Positions 20,600 through 30,065 of a stretch of DNA of 64,000 nucleotides are shown piece after piece. The translations under genes and the position numbers were made by a program. This DNA is from Akkermansia sp. (lineage in GTDB: Bacteria; Verrucomicrobiota; Verrucomicrobiia; Verrucomicrobiales; Akkermansiaceae), in the NCBI GenBank assembly GCA_017415995.1, contig JAFQDN010000002.1, forward strand, positions 1-64,000. Direction: 5' to 3'. Each line of letters opens with the position of its first letter. Position 1 is the first letter of the stretch. The notes beneath the pieces were generated by a model that saw only the letters and a program-made list of their open reading frames with translations, had not been told where the DNA came from and searched no databases.

Positions 20600-23329
20600 A
20601 TGTCCGATAAAGTTGAAAATAATCCCTCTCGAAACGCATCTTCTGATGCTTCGCAATCCGTTAATGAGCAAATTTTACAGGCGCCTAAGGGGGCGTCTGC
20701 TTTTGCCCGTGTGCTGTACCGTAAGTTACAGGCCGCAATGCAGGCAGGGGATGATTCAGAATCCTTCAATCTTTTACTTCAGTTAATGAAAGAGTCGCCG
20801 GAGGATTCATCTGCTGCAACATTAGCACGACAAATCGGACAGCGAATCTACAAAGAGGTTGCCAAGGAGTTGCCGGTGGTGCTTTCCTCCGGCAATATGA
20901 ACCAAATAGCGCAGATGGTATCCAAGCTGCGTCTGATGGCTGATGATGCACAGCTTGCTGAGTTACCGGGGTTCCGGACGGCTGCGGAGAAAGTGGATGC
21001 AGCTGAGCGTAAGTATTGGAGCGCCATGTTGCTTTCCGGGTTGTGCAAGATGCGTGAGACCGCCAATATCCGCGACCGAGAAGCCATGGCAGGCAGCATT
21101 GAAAACTTTGTTGTTGCCAAAAAATTGCAAATGACGCCGGAACAAAAGTCCATGGTAGACAAGGTGCATGCAGATTGGGCGCAACACTGTCACATAGAGA
21201 AACTGCGTGAAAAACTCAGCGAGCAACAGGCGGATTTTGATCTTATTTGCAAGCGCGTCAGTGCTAAAAAAGACCTGCGCCAGTGCCGAGACGACCTCAA
21301 GTTCTGCTACGATGCAACATCTGCTTTGCGCGAGTTGCCGGAAGCCGGAGATTTGGCCGAGCAGATTGAAACAAAACTCAAACAAGTCAAGGGTATTCTC
21401 TTTGCGCAGCTGCGTCGCAAAGCAATTGTGCGCTCCGTGACTGTGATGATTATTGCAGCAGTGGTGTTTGTCATTGTATCCGTGACATACGCCTTTATCA
21501 GCGCCGGTGGCAAGTGTGAGGATTTGCGCAATGCTCGCGGAGCGCGTAATCTCACGCTTGTGCAGAGCAAGGTAGAGGGGCTGGAGCCTCTGCGTTGGTT
21601 GCGCGCAATGCTTTCTCCGTCATACGCCGAAGAACTGGAGCATTCCGCCGCATGGTTGGAGCAGTACAAAACCCTTTGCACCAAACTGGATGAGGTTGAG
21701 CCCAAGCTCAGTTTGGCCGTGGAGGCTCTTTCCAATCCCGGTGTTTCCCCGGCGCAAATGACTGCCGGACTTGTTGTGCTGGAACAGGCTGCAAATTTGA
21801 GTAAGGAGATGGACTCCCGCTTTAACCGCCGTTGTAAACCTTCACTTACGGAGCTGATGCAGGCCTATAACAACCGAATGGCTGACATTCGCCCCACCGT
21901 GCTCGGCCGTTTTTCCGCTCCCTCTCCGGATATGAATTTGGAGGACCTCAATAAGCTTTATGAGGAGTACCAAGGATGCCGTTCCTTGTTGAAGGTGACT
22001 GAGGAGGAACATTCGGAAATCCGCCGCGCATTTACCTCGGCCGTGAGCGTAGTGCTCAGCAGAATGAGTGCGGAAGCTCCCACCCCGGAGCAGGCTGCCG
22101 CTATTGTGTCCGAGTTTGATAAATACAACGGTGGCATGCAGTTGGATGCAGAGCTGCGTGCCTCCTTGGAGGATTATGCTCGCAGATTCAAACTCTTTAA
22201 CGAGTTGCCGCAAACACTGCGTTCCGTTGACTCCTTGGAGGCATATGTGGCAGCAATTGCCGCCTGCGGTGATTGCTACAACCGCGTACCTTCCGCCATT
22301 TCTCCGGCTGAACTTTCAGCCCTAGTCGGACAGGAGGATGCCGCCATGCGGGCGTATAAATTGGCTGAGTTTACAGCCGCTGAGGGAGTGACTCTTGAGC
22401 CTTCCGAGGTGCTGTCTAATTTGCAGAAAATCCGTGCCGTTTACGTGGATCACGCACCCCTGTATGAGCTTACCAAGAAGACGGAAAAACTCAATGACCT
22501 CATAAATGATGTTTGCTCTGATCCCAACAATGTTTGGAAAAAGGGGCTTACGCGCATTATCGGATACGGTAATTATGTGCACACCGGTAAAGCTGTGGGT
22601 GATAACAAGGTGCAGCAGTTCAATATCCGTGGCGAACGCTCCGGCAAACCCGCCCAAGGTCATCCCAAGTCTGTGCCGGCGGAGGTAAAATTGGATGGAC
22701 AGCGCGCCGCTATGGGCTTTGTCCCGGATAAGGTTAAAAACGGAACGGTTACCCCGGTTGAGTTGTTGATGAACATTGCTCGCCATCAGGAGCCCGGTTG
22801 CCCGGTGTTTGCTCGTGCTTATCTTTTCCGTCAAACGTTCCGTATGATTGAGGAATTGGATGCCTATAGCTCCGGCATGGCGTTTTCCAAGTCTTTGCGT
22901 GAGGATATTGCTGCCTTTAAGCAGTTGCCGGGCATGAATGCCAAGCAGCGTGGTTGTTGGTTGCCTTCCCATAAGGTAGAAGAGGAAAAAGCATATGATG
23001 CTTTCTTCGCTTCTATTGCTACGCATGATTACCGTGCGGAGATTTTAGCTGCTATTCTCCCCATTACTGACTCCGCTTGCGATTTTGCCGGCTATATTGA
23101 TGCGCAAGGCAAACCCGTGCTCCGCTCGGAGGACTCTCAACAGCTTTTCCTCCTGAAAAACGGCCACATCGTTCCCTTCCTCAATACCGAGGAAGCTCCC
23201 TACACGCCACTTTTCAGAATCAATTTGCCCGGTGCTGCATCTGCCCGGCCGATTGATGCCGAACCTGCCTCTGCCCCGGCAGAGGTAAGTGCAGAGCCCG
23301 AGCCGACTGAACAGCCCGCTGCTTCGTAA
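20600..23329 (+). CDS. large single-span membrane protein of unknown function
   Basis: A 909-residue protein that I do not recognise. It has no signal peptide. Residues 1-275 are acidic, helical and probably cytoplasmic, rich in long amphipathic helices. One strong membrane span follows at about 278-302 (SVTVMIIAAVVFVIVSVTYA), preceded by arginine and lysine, so the following 600 residues should lie outside the cytoplasm. That part is again mostly helical, with several coiled-coil-like stretches. The last 30 residues are a low-complexity proline/alanine/glutamate tail. The architecture (helical cytoplasmic domain, one span, large helical exterior) is seen in planctomycete and verrucomicrobial proteins associated with kinases, and a pseudokinase-like gene lies just upstream. 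Confidence 0.75.
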   Translation: MSDKVENNPSRNASSDASQSVNEQILQAPKGASAFARVLYRKLQAAMQAGDDSESFNLLLQLMKESPEDSSAATLARQIGQRIYKEVAKELPVVLSSGNMNQIAQMVSKLRLMADDAQLAELPGFRTAAEKVDAAERKYWSAMLLSGLCKMRETANIRDREAMAGSIENFVVAKKLQMTPEQKSMVDKVHADWAQHCHIEKLREKLSEQQADFDLICKRVSAKKDLRQCRDDLKFCYDATSALRELPEAGDLAEQIETKLKQVKGILFAQLRRKAIVRSVTVMIIAAVVFVIVSVTYAFISAGGKCEDLRNARGARNLTLVQSKVEGLEPLRWLRAMLSPSYAEELEHSAAWLEQYKTLCTKLDEVEPKLSLAVEALSNPGVSPAQMTAGLVVLEQAANLSKEMDSRFNRRCKPSLTELMQAYNNRMADIRPTVLGRFSAPSPDMNLEDLNKLYEEYQGCRSLLKVTEEEHSEIRRAFTSAVSVVLSRMSAEAPTPEQAAAIVSEFDKYNGGMQLDAELRASLEDYARRFKLFNELPQTLRSVDSLEAYVAAIAACGDCYNRVPSAISPAELSALVGQEDAAMRAYKLAEFTAAEGVTLEPSEVLSNLQKIRAVYVDHAPLYELTKKTEKLNDLINDVCSDPNNVWKKGLTRIIGYGNYVHTGKAVGDNKVQQFNIRGERSGKPAQGHPKSVPAEVKLDGQRAAMGFVPDKVKNGTVTPVELLMNIARHQEPGCPVFARAYLFRQTFRMIEELDAYSSGMAFSKSLREDIAAFKQLPGMNAKQRGCWLPSHKVEEEKAYDAFFASIATHDYRAEILAAILPITDSACDFAGYIDAQGKPVLRSEDSQQLFLLKNGHIVPFLNTEEAPYTPLFRINLPGAASARPIDAEPASAPAEVSAEPEPTEQPAAS

Positions 23330-23347
23330 AATAAAGATAGTGCTATT

Positions 23348-23374
23348 GTTCGCCCCTATAAGCGAACTTTAATT
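23348..23374. terminator. weak hairpin between convergent genes
   Basis: GTTCGC and GCGAAC form a short stem around CCCTATAA, followed on the plus strand by TTTAATTA. It could terminate the 909-residue protein gene from the left. It overlaps the end of the HU gene. Six base pairs make it a weak candidate. Confidence 0.35.
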
Positions 23375-23620
23375 ATTGCTCTGTTGCCTCGGACGGGACT
23401 TCAAATCCCCGCCAAATCCTTTGGCCGGGCGGAATTTCAGTTTGCTTTCGGGGGATGGTTGAACAAATGTGCCCAGATGAGGGATACGCACCTTATGTTC
23501 GTTATTGACTGCGGTGCGAATGGACGCAAGCACTGCCTCCAGAGCAGCAGAGGCGGTGTTGCGGGTTGCGCCGGGACCCATGTAACGCTGAATCCGGGCT
23601 ATGAGTTGTTTTTTATTCAC
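23369..23620 (-). CDS. HU/IHF-family DNA-binding protein
   Basis: An 83-residue basic protein with the HU fold: [15 protein letters not shown] begins helix 1, [14 protein letters not shown] is the dimer helix, and [12 protein letters not shown] is the conserved strand that leads into the DNA-binding arms. The arm region is shortened and ends in a basic tail (SRPRQQSNN), so it is smaller than the usual 90 residues. Its start codon overlaps the stop of mscL (ATGA), indicating translational coupling. It is the last gene of the parE-phosphatase-mscL-HU run. Such proteins bend and compact the nucleoid; this short form may be specialised. Confidence 0.85.
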   Translation of the reverse strand: MNKKQLIARIQRYMGPGATRNTASAALEAVLASIRTAVNNEHKVRIPHLGTFVQPSPESKLKFRPAKGFGGDLKSRPRQQSNN

Positions 23621-24030
23621 TTGTTTTTGAGCGCATCGCGGATTTCACGCAGTAGGAGAATATCCTCCGGCGTGGGGGCAGGTGCGGGAGGCTCTGCCGG
23701 GGTGGCTTCCTCCGCCTTCTTTTTGAATCGCAGCTTGCATATCAAGCGGATGGCAAAGAAAATGGAGAGCGCGATGATGAGGAAATCCACTACGGTCTGT
23801 AGGAAGTTTCCGTATTTAATGCCTTGGTAAGCCAAGGTTGCCAAGGACTTGCCTTCCCCGAACATGAGTGTGATGGAGGGCATGATGATATCATTGACAA
23901 GAGATGTTACAATCTTGCCGAAGGCGCCACCGATGATAACACCGATGGCCATGTCTACTACGTTACCTTTCAGCGCGAACTCTTTGAACTCGCTGATCCA
24001 GCCTGTGGTTACTTGTTTAATTTTCTTCAT
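23617..24030 (-). CDS. mscL: large-conductance mechanosensitive channel MscL
   Basis: A 137-residue inner-membrane pore that opens under high membrane tension to release solutes during osmotic downshock. [39 protein letters not shown] is covered in part by residues 11-49 and is the diagnostic N-terminal helix plus first membrane span. The second span is [20 protein letters not shown]. The C-terminus has a proline/alanine linker and an [14 protein letters not shown] helix, as in the family. The open frame extends 16 codons upstream, but MKKIKQVTT gives normal length. It starts 17 nt after the phosphatase gene and its stop overlaps the HU start. Confidence 0.95.
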   Translation of the reverse strand: MKKIKQVTTGWISEFKEFALKGNVVDMAIGVIIGGAFGKIVTSLVNDIIMPSITLMFGEGKSLATLAYQGIKYGNFLQTVVDFLIIALSIFFAIRLICKLRFKKKAEEATPAEPPAPAPTPEDILLLREIRDALKNK

Positions 24031-24047
24031 GGTTGGTCTGATTTGGG

Positions 24048-24734
24048 TTAGATTTTTTTGAATGCCTTGACTCCCCATTCACGGCAAGTCCAAGTATTGC
24101 CATCCTCGCAAGTGAAGATGCACACGCCACCTGTTGCAACCTTGATGTCATGTTCTGCACAGAATCCGGCGTAATCACCGGTGATGTGCGGTGCAAAACG
24201 AATTGTTCCATTGGAGGAGACGCAGAGCAGGGTCTCTCCGTCCTGAACTTCTCCGGCAAGAGCGGTCCAGTTGTCGATAATCTGCTGAACATCCACCTTC
24301 CAACCGGGTGGAACAATGGCTTGTGCATTCCACTGGTCAATAGCATGTTCTCCAAGGGCGTCAAGTTCTTCCGGGCTCATGGTGGCGGGGTCTTTACCCT
24401 GAGCTTTTGCAATATCCGTGCCCAGTCTCAGCTTTGTTTCTTCTTCGCTGTGGTTTTCGTCCGGGCCGTAGTCCACCTCAAGGAAGCGCGCGTCGGGTTG
24501 TACGGGGCAGGGATTGCCGAGCTCTTCCGCAGCCAAGGCAGCGGTGCTCATGGTGCGTTGCAGGGGGGCTGCCAGTATGCGGGTGGGTATCAGTCCCTGA
24601 GCTGCCAAGTATTTGCCGATTCCTCGCCCGCGCTCTTCCTCTACTAAGGGGAGGTCAGTACGACCGCCCACGCGTGTGGGAGTCTCACCCTTGCGGAAGG
24701 TGTTGCCATGTCTTGCGATAATGAGTGTCTTCAT
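24048..24734 (-). CDS. histidine phosphatase-superfamily protein with altered second His
   Basis: A 228-residue protein of the phosphoglycerate-mutase-like superfamily. [14 protein letters not shown] is the phosphate-binding RHG motif (catalytic His10), [17 protein letters not shown] carries the second arginine, and [14 protein letters not shown] the acidic site. The motif usually reading VSHGG is VSSNGTIRF here, so the second conserved histidine is replaced. A few related families share an SNG form, so activity is not excluded. Substrate unknown. There is no signal peptide. It lies 13 nt after parE and 17 nt before mscL in the same run. Confidence 0.8.
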   Translation of the reverse strand: MKTLIIARHGNTFRKGETPTRVGGRTDLPLVEEERGRGIGKYLAAQGLIPTRILAAPLQRTMSTAALAAEELGNPCPVQPDARFLEVDYGPDENHSEEETKLRLGTDIAKAQGKDPATMSPEELDALGEHAIDQWNAQAIVPPGWKVDVQQIIDNWTALAGEVQDGETLLCVSSNGTIRFAPHITGDYAGFCAEHDIKVATGGVCIFTCEDGNTWTCREWGVKAFKKI

Positions 24735-24747
24735 GATAGTAAGTGAA

Positions 24748-26595
24748 TTAAGCTAAATCTTCTTCAATGCGTAGATTGTCCATGATGTACTGGCGACGAT
24801 CCACGGTGTTTTCTCCCATGTAGAAGCGCAGTAAATCGCGCAAACGCTTGGCGTTTTCCAGAGATACGGGTTCAAGCCGTATATCCTCGCCGATGAAGCC
24901 TTTGAACTCCTGGGGGGAGATTTCACCCAAGCCTTTGAAGCGAGTAATCTCCGGGTTTTTACCCAGTTGTTTAACGGCTTTATCGCGCTCATTCTCGGAG
25001 TAGCAATAGATGGTTTTTTGTTTATTGCGCACACGGAATAACGGTGTTTGCAAGATGTACAAATGCCCGTCCTGAATGAGCTCCGGGAAATATTGGATGA
25101 AGAAGGTCAGCAGCAATAATCGAATGTGCATGCCGTCCACATCGGCATCCGTTGCAATCACGATTTTGTTGTAACGCAGGTCATCCATACTGCGGTCTAT
25201 ATTGAGCGCCAAGTGCAAAAAGTCCAGCTCTTCATTGCTTTCCAAGATGGCGTTCTTGTTCATCCCGAAGCTGTTGGCCGGTTTGCCTCGCAGGGAGAAT
25301 ACCGCTTGAGTTTCCGCATCTCGCGCCGTGGTGATGGAGCCGGATGCAGAGTCACCCTCGGTAATGAAAAGCATGGTTTCTTTGGCCCGCTTGTTTTTTG
25401 TGTCGTAATGCACGCGGCAATCCCTGAGCTTTTTATTGTGCACACGGGCTTTTTTGGCGCGTTCCTTGGCAACCTTGCCTTGAACGTCGGCAACTTTTTT
25501 GCGGGTTTTTTCGCTCTCTTTAATCTTATCTTCCAAGGCTTCCGCAACTTCCGGATTGCGGTGCAGGTAGTTGTCCAACTCTTTGGACATGAAATTGCTG
25601 ACAAAGGTGCGGATGGTTTCCTTACCCGGCCCCATGGTATTGCTGCCCAGCTTGGTTTTTGTCTGGGATTCAAAGATGGGGTCAATTACCTTGATGCTGA
25701 TGGCAGCCTCTATACTGGCGCGTATGTCGGAGGCCTCATAGTTTTTCTTATAGAAGTTTTGGAGGGTTTTGACGATGGCCTCACGGAAAGCGCTTTGGTG
25801 GGTGCCTCCCATGGTGGTATGTTGCCCGTTGGCAAAGGAGTAATATTCCTCGCCGTATTGGTCACTGTGGGTGAATACCACTTCAATATCCTCACTCTTG
25901 AGCTGAATGGGAGGATAGACCGGTTCACTGGTCATTTCCTCTTTCAACAAGTCCAGCAATCCGTTGCGTGAAATGTGGTTTTTACCATTCAGGTTGATGG
26001 TCAGTCCGGAGTTCAGGTAGGTGTAGTAACGGCACATGCGTGTTACATACTCCAAGTTGTAGGCCGCATTCTCTGCAAAAATACTGCGGTCTATCATGTA
26101 GCATACTCGGGTGCCATCCGGTTCCTCCGTGCTCTCTGTTACATCGGATCCCTCTATCATCTCTCCTGCCGAGAAGGTGATACGCCTTGTCTGTCCTTCG
26201 CGAAAAGCCTGTATCTCAAAGTGTGAGGAGAGTGCGTTGACTGCTTTCAACCCCACACCGTTCAAGCCTACGGATTTTTGGAATGCCTCGCTGTCATATT
26301 TGCCGCCGGTGTTGATTTGGGCGGCGCAATCAAAAAGTTTGCCCAAGGGAATACCTCGCCCGTAGTCGCGTACTTCGCACAGGCCGTCCGGGGCTATTTT
26401 GACGACAATTTTGCGGCCTGCTCCCATCACGAACTCGTCCACAGAGTTGTCTATCACTTCTTTGAGCAGAACGTACGGGCCATCATCAGCCATACTCCCA
26501 TCCCCGAGCTTGCCGATGTACATGCCGGCACGCGCGCGTATATGTTCCTGCCACGTCAGGGACTTAATGTTTTCCTCCGTATATTCTCCTGCCAT
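24748..26595 (-). CDS. parE: type IIA topoisomerase B subunit (ParE/GyrB-like)
   Basis: 615 residues, the short form typical of ParE. The GHKL ATPase contains [23 protein letters not shown] and [15 protein letters not shown]. The transducer lysine lies in SQTKTKLGS. The TOPRIM domain has EGDSASGS and [12 protein letters not shown], the acidic metal site. The end ([13 protein letters not shown]) matches the core tail. It partners an A subunit (ParC/GyrA) that is not in the window, so decatenase versus gyrase function is not proven; the short length and absence of a GyrB-type insert favour topoisomerase IV. It heads a four-gene run and has a promoter 12 nt upstream. Confidence 0.9.
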   Translation of the reverse strand: MAGEYTEENIKSLTWQEHIRARAGMYIGKLGDGSMADDGPYVLLKEVIDNSVDEFVMGAGRKIVVKIAPDGLCEVRDYGRGIPLGKLFDCAAQINTGGKYDSEAFQKSVGLNGVGLKAVNALSSHFEIQAFREGQTRRITFSAGEMIEGSDVTESTEEPDGTRVCYMIDRSIFAENAAYNLEYVTRMCRYYTYLNSGLTINLNGKNHISRNGLLDLLKEEMTSEPVYPPIQLKSEDIEVVFTHSDQYGEEYYSFANGQHTTMGGTHQSAFREAIVKTLQNFYKKNYEASDIRASIEAAISIKVIDPIFESQTKTKLGSNTMGPGKETIRTFVSNFMSKELDNYLHRNPEVAEALEDKIKESEKTRKKVADVQGKVAKERAKKARVHNKKLRDCRVHYDTKNKRAKETMLFITEGDSASGSITTARDAETQAVFSLRGKPANSFGMNKNAILESNEELDFLHLALNIDRSMDDLRYNKIVIATDADVDGMHIRLLLLTFFIQYFPELIQDGHLYILQTPLFRVRNKQKTIYCYSENERDKAVKQLGKNPEITRFKGLGEISPQEFKGFIGEDIRLEPVSLENAKRLRDLLRFYMGENTVDRRQYIMDNLRIEEDLA

Positions 26596-26607
26596 ACTTC
26601 GTTGCTC

Positions 26608-26636
26608 ATTCTAGCACACTCTCCCCCTCATTGCAA
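26608..26636 (-). promoter_or_regulatory. promoter of the parE run
   Basis: Minus strand: TTGCAA, 17-nt spacer, TAGAAT (5 of 6), ending 12 nt before the parE ATG, giving a predicted leader of only about 5 nt. No Shine-Dalgarno sequence fits in that space. Confidence 0.6.
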
Positions 26637-26703
26637 GCTGCTTTTGTGAATTGTTGTGCTGCGATTTTTTTTGTGTGCTTTTCTTGATGTTGCAGCGCGT
26701 GCA

Positions 26704-28377
26704 TTATATGCCGGAGGAACTAAGAGTTTTTTCCATGAGCTCTCGGGCGTGGGCTTCAGCGGTGCTGCCACCGGTGCCCAACATGCGCATCAGCTCGGCA
26801 ACGCGGTCATCGTCTGATACTTCTCTGAGTCGAGAAACGGTGCGTCCATCTGTCAGCCCTTTGGAAATGAGGTAATGGTGGTCGGCCAAGGCAGCCACTT
26901 GAGGGAAGTGCGTGATGGCAATGACTTGGTGGTCTTGACCGAGCTCGCGCATTTTCATGCCAACAGCGCGAGCGATTTCGCCGCCCACGTTGGCGTCAAT
27001 CTCGTCAAAGACGAGCAGGGGGGTATCATCCTGTTTCGCAAGCGCACTTTTGAGGGCGAGCATGACACGTGCCAGCTCTCCGCTGGAGGCAATGAGACGC
27101 AGTGCTTTGAGAGGTTCCCCGGGATTGGGACCGAACAGAAAATCCGTTTCCTCCGCACCGTGGGGGCCTGGCTCCTCCTGCGGAATCAACGCTACCTCGA
27201 ACAGGGACTGCCGGAAACCGAGTTGCCGCGCGTGTTCTAAGAAATTCTCCTGTAGGCGGGGTACTGCTTTTTTGCGTGCATTGCTCAGGGCAGCGGCTGC
27301 CACTCGGAGCTCCGCCTTGCGTGCTCTTTCTTCTTCTGCCAGTTGTTGCAGTTTTTCTTCTCGGTTGTCCACGTCCTCCAATTTGTCGCGGCAAGCTTGC
27401 AAGTGCTCGCAAATGGCTTCAAAATCCGGGCCGTATTTGCGTTTGAGCGAGTCCAGCAGGTTGATTCTTTCTTCCAATCGGGCCAGTTCCAGCGGGTCGC
27501 TGTTCAGATTAGCGACGTAATCTTCCACCTCGGCGGACAAGTCGCACAGTTCATCCACTAGCCCCTCCAGCGGACTGAGCCACGTGGCGGTTGCGGCATC
27601 CAGCCTTTCCAACTCGCGCCCGAGTCTGACCAGTTGTCGCATGTGACTGAGTACGGAAGCCTCATCCCCATCCAGCAGTTGAGCCATGGGTAAAGCGGTG
27701 TCGCGAAGGCGCGAGGCATTGCGCGCGCGCTGCCAGCCGGCCTCCAACCCGGCTACTTCGTCTGCGGTGAAGGCTGCGTTTTCAATTTCATTGACTTGAT
27801 GGCGCAGGAAATCCAGTTCACGCTCGTTGGCCATCTCGCTTTCCTGTAATTCCCGGTAAGCAGCACGGGCTTGCAGCCAAGCTCGGTATGCCTTATCGTA
27901 GTTTGCCAGTAGGGTACTGTTTTCAGCAAAGGCATCCAGCAAGTCCAACTGCCGTTCCTGGGATGTCAGGGAGCGGTGAGCCTCAGGGTGGTGCATATCC
28001 ACCAATCCGCCTGCAACTTTACGCAATAATTGGAGTGTTACCGGACTATTGTTAATGAACTGTCTGTTGCCGGAGGCTGTAATGCTGCGCCGTATCAGCA
28101 ATTCACCATCCTCACACGGTGGCACTCCGGCCTCCTCCAGCACGGCATTGATGTGCTCCGCATGCGGTATGCGGAAGAGTGCTTCCAAGCTGCATTGTGT
28201 TTCGCCGCTACGTATGCGCCCTTTGTCCGCGCGTTCGCCGAGCAGCAGCGATATGCCGCCCATGATGACGGATTTACCCGCGCCCGTCTCGCCCGTTATG
28301 GACAAAAATCCGCCTTCGGGTTCCCATACGAGTTCATCTACCAGTGCCAGGTTTCGTATCTTGAGCAGTGTGAGCAT
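26704..28377 (-). CDS. recN: DNA repair ATPase RecN
   Basis: 557 residues, the normal size for this SMC-like protein, which binds DNA ends and promotes RecA-dependent double-strand break repair. The N-terminal half-ATPase contains ITGETGAGKSVIMGGISLLLG (Walker A at about residues 29-37). Long coiled coils surround residues 160-370. The C-terminal half has LASSGELARVMLALKSAL (signature) and TPLLVFDEIDANVGGEIA (Walker B). It ends with a short tail and has its own promoter at 28401-28429, which is interlocked with that of the divergent hydrolase gene. Confidence 0.95.
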   Translation of the reverse strand: MLTLLKIRNLALVDELVWEPEGGFLSITGETGAGKSVIMGGISLLLGERADKGRIRSGETQCSLEALFRIPHAEHINAVLEEAGVPPCEDGELLIRRSITASGNRQFINNSPVTLQLLRKVAGGLVDMHHPEAHRSLTSQERQLDLLDAFAENSTLLANYDKAYRAWLQARAAYRELQESEMANERELDFLRHQVNEIENAAFTADEVAGLEAGWQRARNASRLRDTALPMAQLLDGDEASVLSHMRQLVRLGRELERLDAATATWLSPLEGLVDELCDLSAEVEDYVANLNSDPLELARLEERINLLDSLKRKYGPDFEAICEHLQACRDKLEDVDNREEKLQQLAEEERARKAELRVAAAALSNARKKAVPRLQENFLEHARQLGFRQSLFEVALIPQEEPGPHGAEETDFLFGPNPGEPLKALRLIASSGELARVMLALKSALAKQDDTPLLVFDEIDANVGGEIARAVGMKMRELGQDHQVIAITHFPQVAALADHHYLISKGLTDGRTVSRLREVSDDDRVAELMRMLGTGGSTAEAHARELMEKTLSSSGI

Positions 28378-28385
28378 AATTTGCT

Positions 28386-28429
28386 TTGCGTTCTGCGTGT
28401 ATTATGGCATAATATCGCCGGAACTTCAA
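28386..28429. promoter_or_regulatory. interlocked divergent promoters of recN and the PhnP-like gene
   Basis: For recN (minus): TTGAAG, 17 nt, CATAAT. For the hydrolase (plus): TTGCGT at 28386-28391, 16 nt, CATAAT at 28408-28413. The two -10 boxes together form a perfect palindrome TATTATG-G-CATAATA (28400-28414), so the polymerases would bind overlapping sites and compete. Confidence 0.6.
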
Positions 28430-28444
28430 ACGCAAAAATTCATC

Positions 28445-29218
28445 ATGAAAGTACTTTTTCTCGGCACCGGCACCTCTACAGGCGTTCCCGTCATCGGTTG
28501 TCAGTGCGATGTTTGCCTCTCTACCGACCCTAAGAATAAGCGTTTGCGTTCATCCATACTCGTACAGTCGGAGTCGACGACCGTACTTGTGGATTCATGC
28601 CCGGATTTGCGTCAGCAAGCTTTGAGCCACCATCTCACCTCTATAGATGCTGTGTTGTACACCCATGAACATTTGGACCACACTGCCGGATTTGATGAGA
28701 TGCGCGCCTTTTGTTGGCACCGTGAGGATAAGCTTCCGCTATATGCCGGTACTGCGTGCTTGCAGCAACTGCGTCGTATGTTCGGCTGGGCGTTTGCGGC
28801 AGAAAATACCTATAAAGGGTACATACGGCCCGATGCTCATGACCATGGCGGTCGCCCGTTTAGCATCGGGGATATTGAGGTTACTCCCGTATTGGTACAG
28901 CATGCCTCCGTGGAAACATACGGCTACGTTTTTCGCAATGGTGGTAAATCCTTCGGGTATGTTCCTGACATTAAGACTTTACCGGAGGATTCTGCGTTGC
29001 TTTTGCAGGGGCTTGATGCCCTTGCCATGGATGCTCTGACCACGCGCGAGCACCGCACGCATCTTACAGTTGCTGATTGTGTGCAGCTTATGGGGAAACT
29101 TGCTCCGTCCCGAGGATTTCTTACGCACTGTGGCCACGCCGTAGACTATTCTTTGACATGTTCCGAAACGCCGGATTATATTACACCTGCTTACGATGGT
29201 ATGCTGCTTTCGTTGTAA
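28445..29218 (+). CDS. PhnP-like metallo-beta-lactamase-fold phosphodiesterase
   Basis: A 257-residue protein. The frame is open far upstream, but the conserved start is MKVLFLGTGTSTGVPVIGC, 7 nt after a run of A in the leader. The family cysteines are present in CQCDVC, followed by the signature DPKNKRLRSS. The zinc site begins THEHLDHTAG (HxHxDH); later ligands are probably in VLVQHASVETYGY and LTHCGH. Close relatives hydrolyse cyclic phosphate esters such as phosphoribosyl 1,2-cyclic phosphate. No phosphonate (phn) genes are nearby, so the substrate is uncertain. The gene is transcribed divergently from recN. Confidence 0.85.
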   Translation: MKVLFLGTGTSTGVPVIGCQCDVCLSTDPKNKRLRSSILVQSESTTVLVDSCPDLRQQALSHHLTSIDAVLYTHEHLDHTAGFDEMRAFCWHREDKLPLYAGTACLQQLRRMFGWAFAAENTYKGYIRPDAHDHGGRPFSIGDIEVTPVLVQHASVETYGYVFRNGGKSFGYVPDIKTLPEDSALLLQGLDALAMDALTTREHRTHLTVADCVQLMGKLAPSRGFLTHCGHAVDYSLTCSETPDYITPAYDGMLLSL

Positions 29219-29231
29219 GCTCCACAAACCG

Positions 29232-29259
29232 AAAAAAACACCGGAGCAGGGCTCCGGTG
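29232..29259 (-). terminator. intrinsic terminator of hpt
   Basis: Stem CACCGGAGC/GCTCCGGTG with an AGG loop, followed on the minus strand by seven T. It starts 29 nt after the hpt stop codon. The plus strand has no T run here, so it serves the minus-strand gene. Confidence 0.85.
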
Positions 29260-29287
29260 CTATAGAAAGTGAACTGTTGGGGGCGAA

Positions 29288-29800
29288 TTACGCCTCAATG
29301 TAGCCGATGAAGGGAAGATTACGGTATTTACCGTTGAAATCAAGACCGTACCCGACAAGGAAGAAATCATCACAATGCAGCGCACAGAAGTCCGCCTCAT
29401 AGGCAACGTTGCGGCGTCCTTTTTTGTTGATGGCAACGGTTGAGGCCACTTTTGTGGCGCCGTTCTCGAGGAGCGCAGAGCAAACCGCCTGCATGGTGAG
29501 TCCTGTATCAAGCACATCGTCAATGACTAATACCTGCTTGCCCTTGCAGTCCGGCAGTGCGTTGTGCCACTTGAGCTTGCCTGTGCTTTCCGTCCCCTCA
29601 TAGCTGGAGATGCTGATGGTTTGAAGCTCGAAATTAGCGGGCAAACACCTGAGGAGGTCAGCCGCATACCAGATGGCGCCGTTAAGGAGGCAAAGAGCAA
29701 CGACCGGTTCATCCTTTCCGAAGAAGGCCTCCACCTCGCCGGCGACGCGGCTAACTGCCTCTTGAATTTGTTCTGCAGTGTAAAGAGATTTGATGTTCAT
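29288..29800 (-). CDS. hpt: hypoxanthine phosphoribosyltransferase
   Basis: A 170-residue purine-salvage enzyme converting hypoxanthine (and usually guanine) plus PRPP to the nucleotide. VLVIDDVLDTGLTMQAVCSAL is the PRPP loop across residues 89-109 with the diagnostic DDVxDTG. LCLLNGAIWYAADLLR is the first substrate loop, SSYEGTESTGKLKW is the flexible loop containing SxYxxxTxSxG, and DFFLVGYGLDFNGKYRNLPFIG contains the base-binding Asp/Tyr near the C-terminus. Length is normal. It is monocistronic: a terminator follows, and the next gene lies in the opposite direction. Confidence 0.95.
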   Translation of the reverse strand: MNIKSLYTAEQIQEAVSRVAGEVEAFFGKDEPVVALCLLNGAIWYAADLLRCLPANFELQTISISSYEGTESTGKLKWHNALPDCKGKQVLVIDDVLDTGLTMQAVCSALLENGATKVASTVAINKKGRRNVAYEADFCALHCDDFFLVGYGLDFNGKYRNLPFIGYIEA

Positions 29801-29956
29801 GAGCTGTCGGAGCTGAGGTGTAAAATGTACGCGATTGGCTTTGATTGTACTATAAAATATAAAAATGGCAAGTACAGATGTAGGCTGGTACAGTGATAAT
29901 CAGGACAAATGTTTTTGTAAATGATGGAGAAAATAGCTTGTAGAGTGAGCTTACAT

Positions 29957-29984
29957 TTGATAGACTGCAAGCAAGGAATATAAA
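29957..29984 (+). promoter_or_regulatory. promoter of the thioredoxin-like gene
   Basis: TTGATA (5 of 6), 16-nt spacer, TATAAA (5 of 6). Transcription should start near 29991, leaving a leader of about 75 nt, the longest of the promoter-gene pairs here apart from ruvB. No conserved hairpin was recognised in the leader. Confidence 0.5.
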
Positions 29985-30065
29985 TGCAGCGCAGATGGCA
30001 GTACCTCAGTTATGCTCCTGTCCCGGCAGAGTTAAATGTTGCAAAATGTAACCTATTGTCAAGAA

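Noticed and set aside
28049-28444. Upstream extension of the PhnP-like frame
   Set aside because: The added 132 residues are antisense to recN, and the conserved protein start is at 28445.
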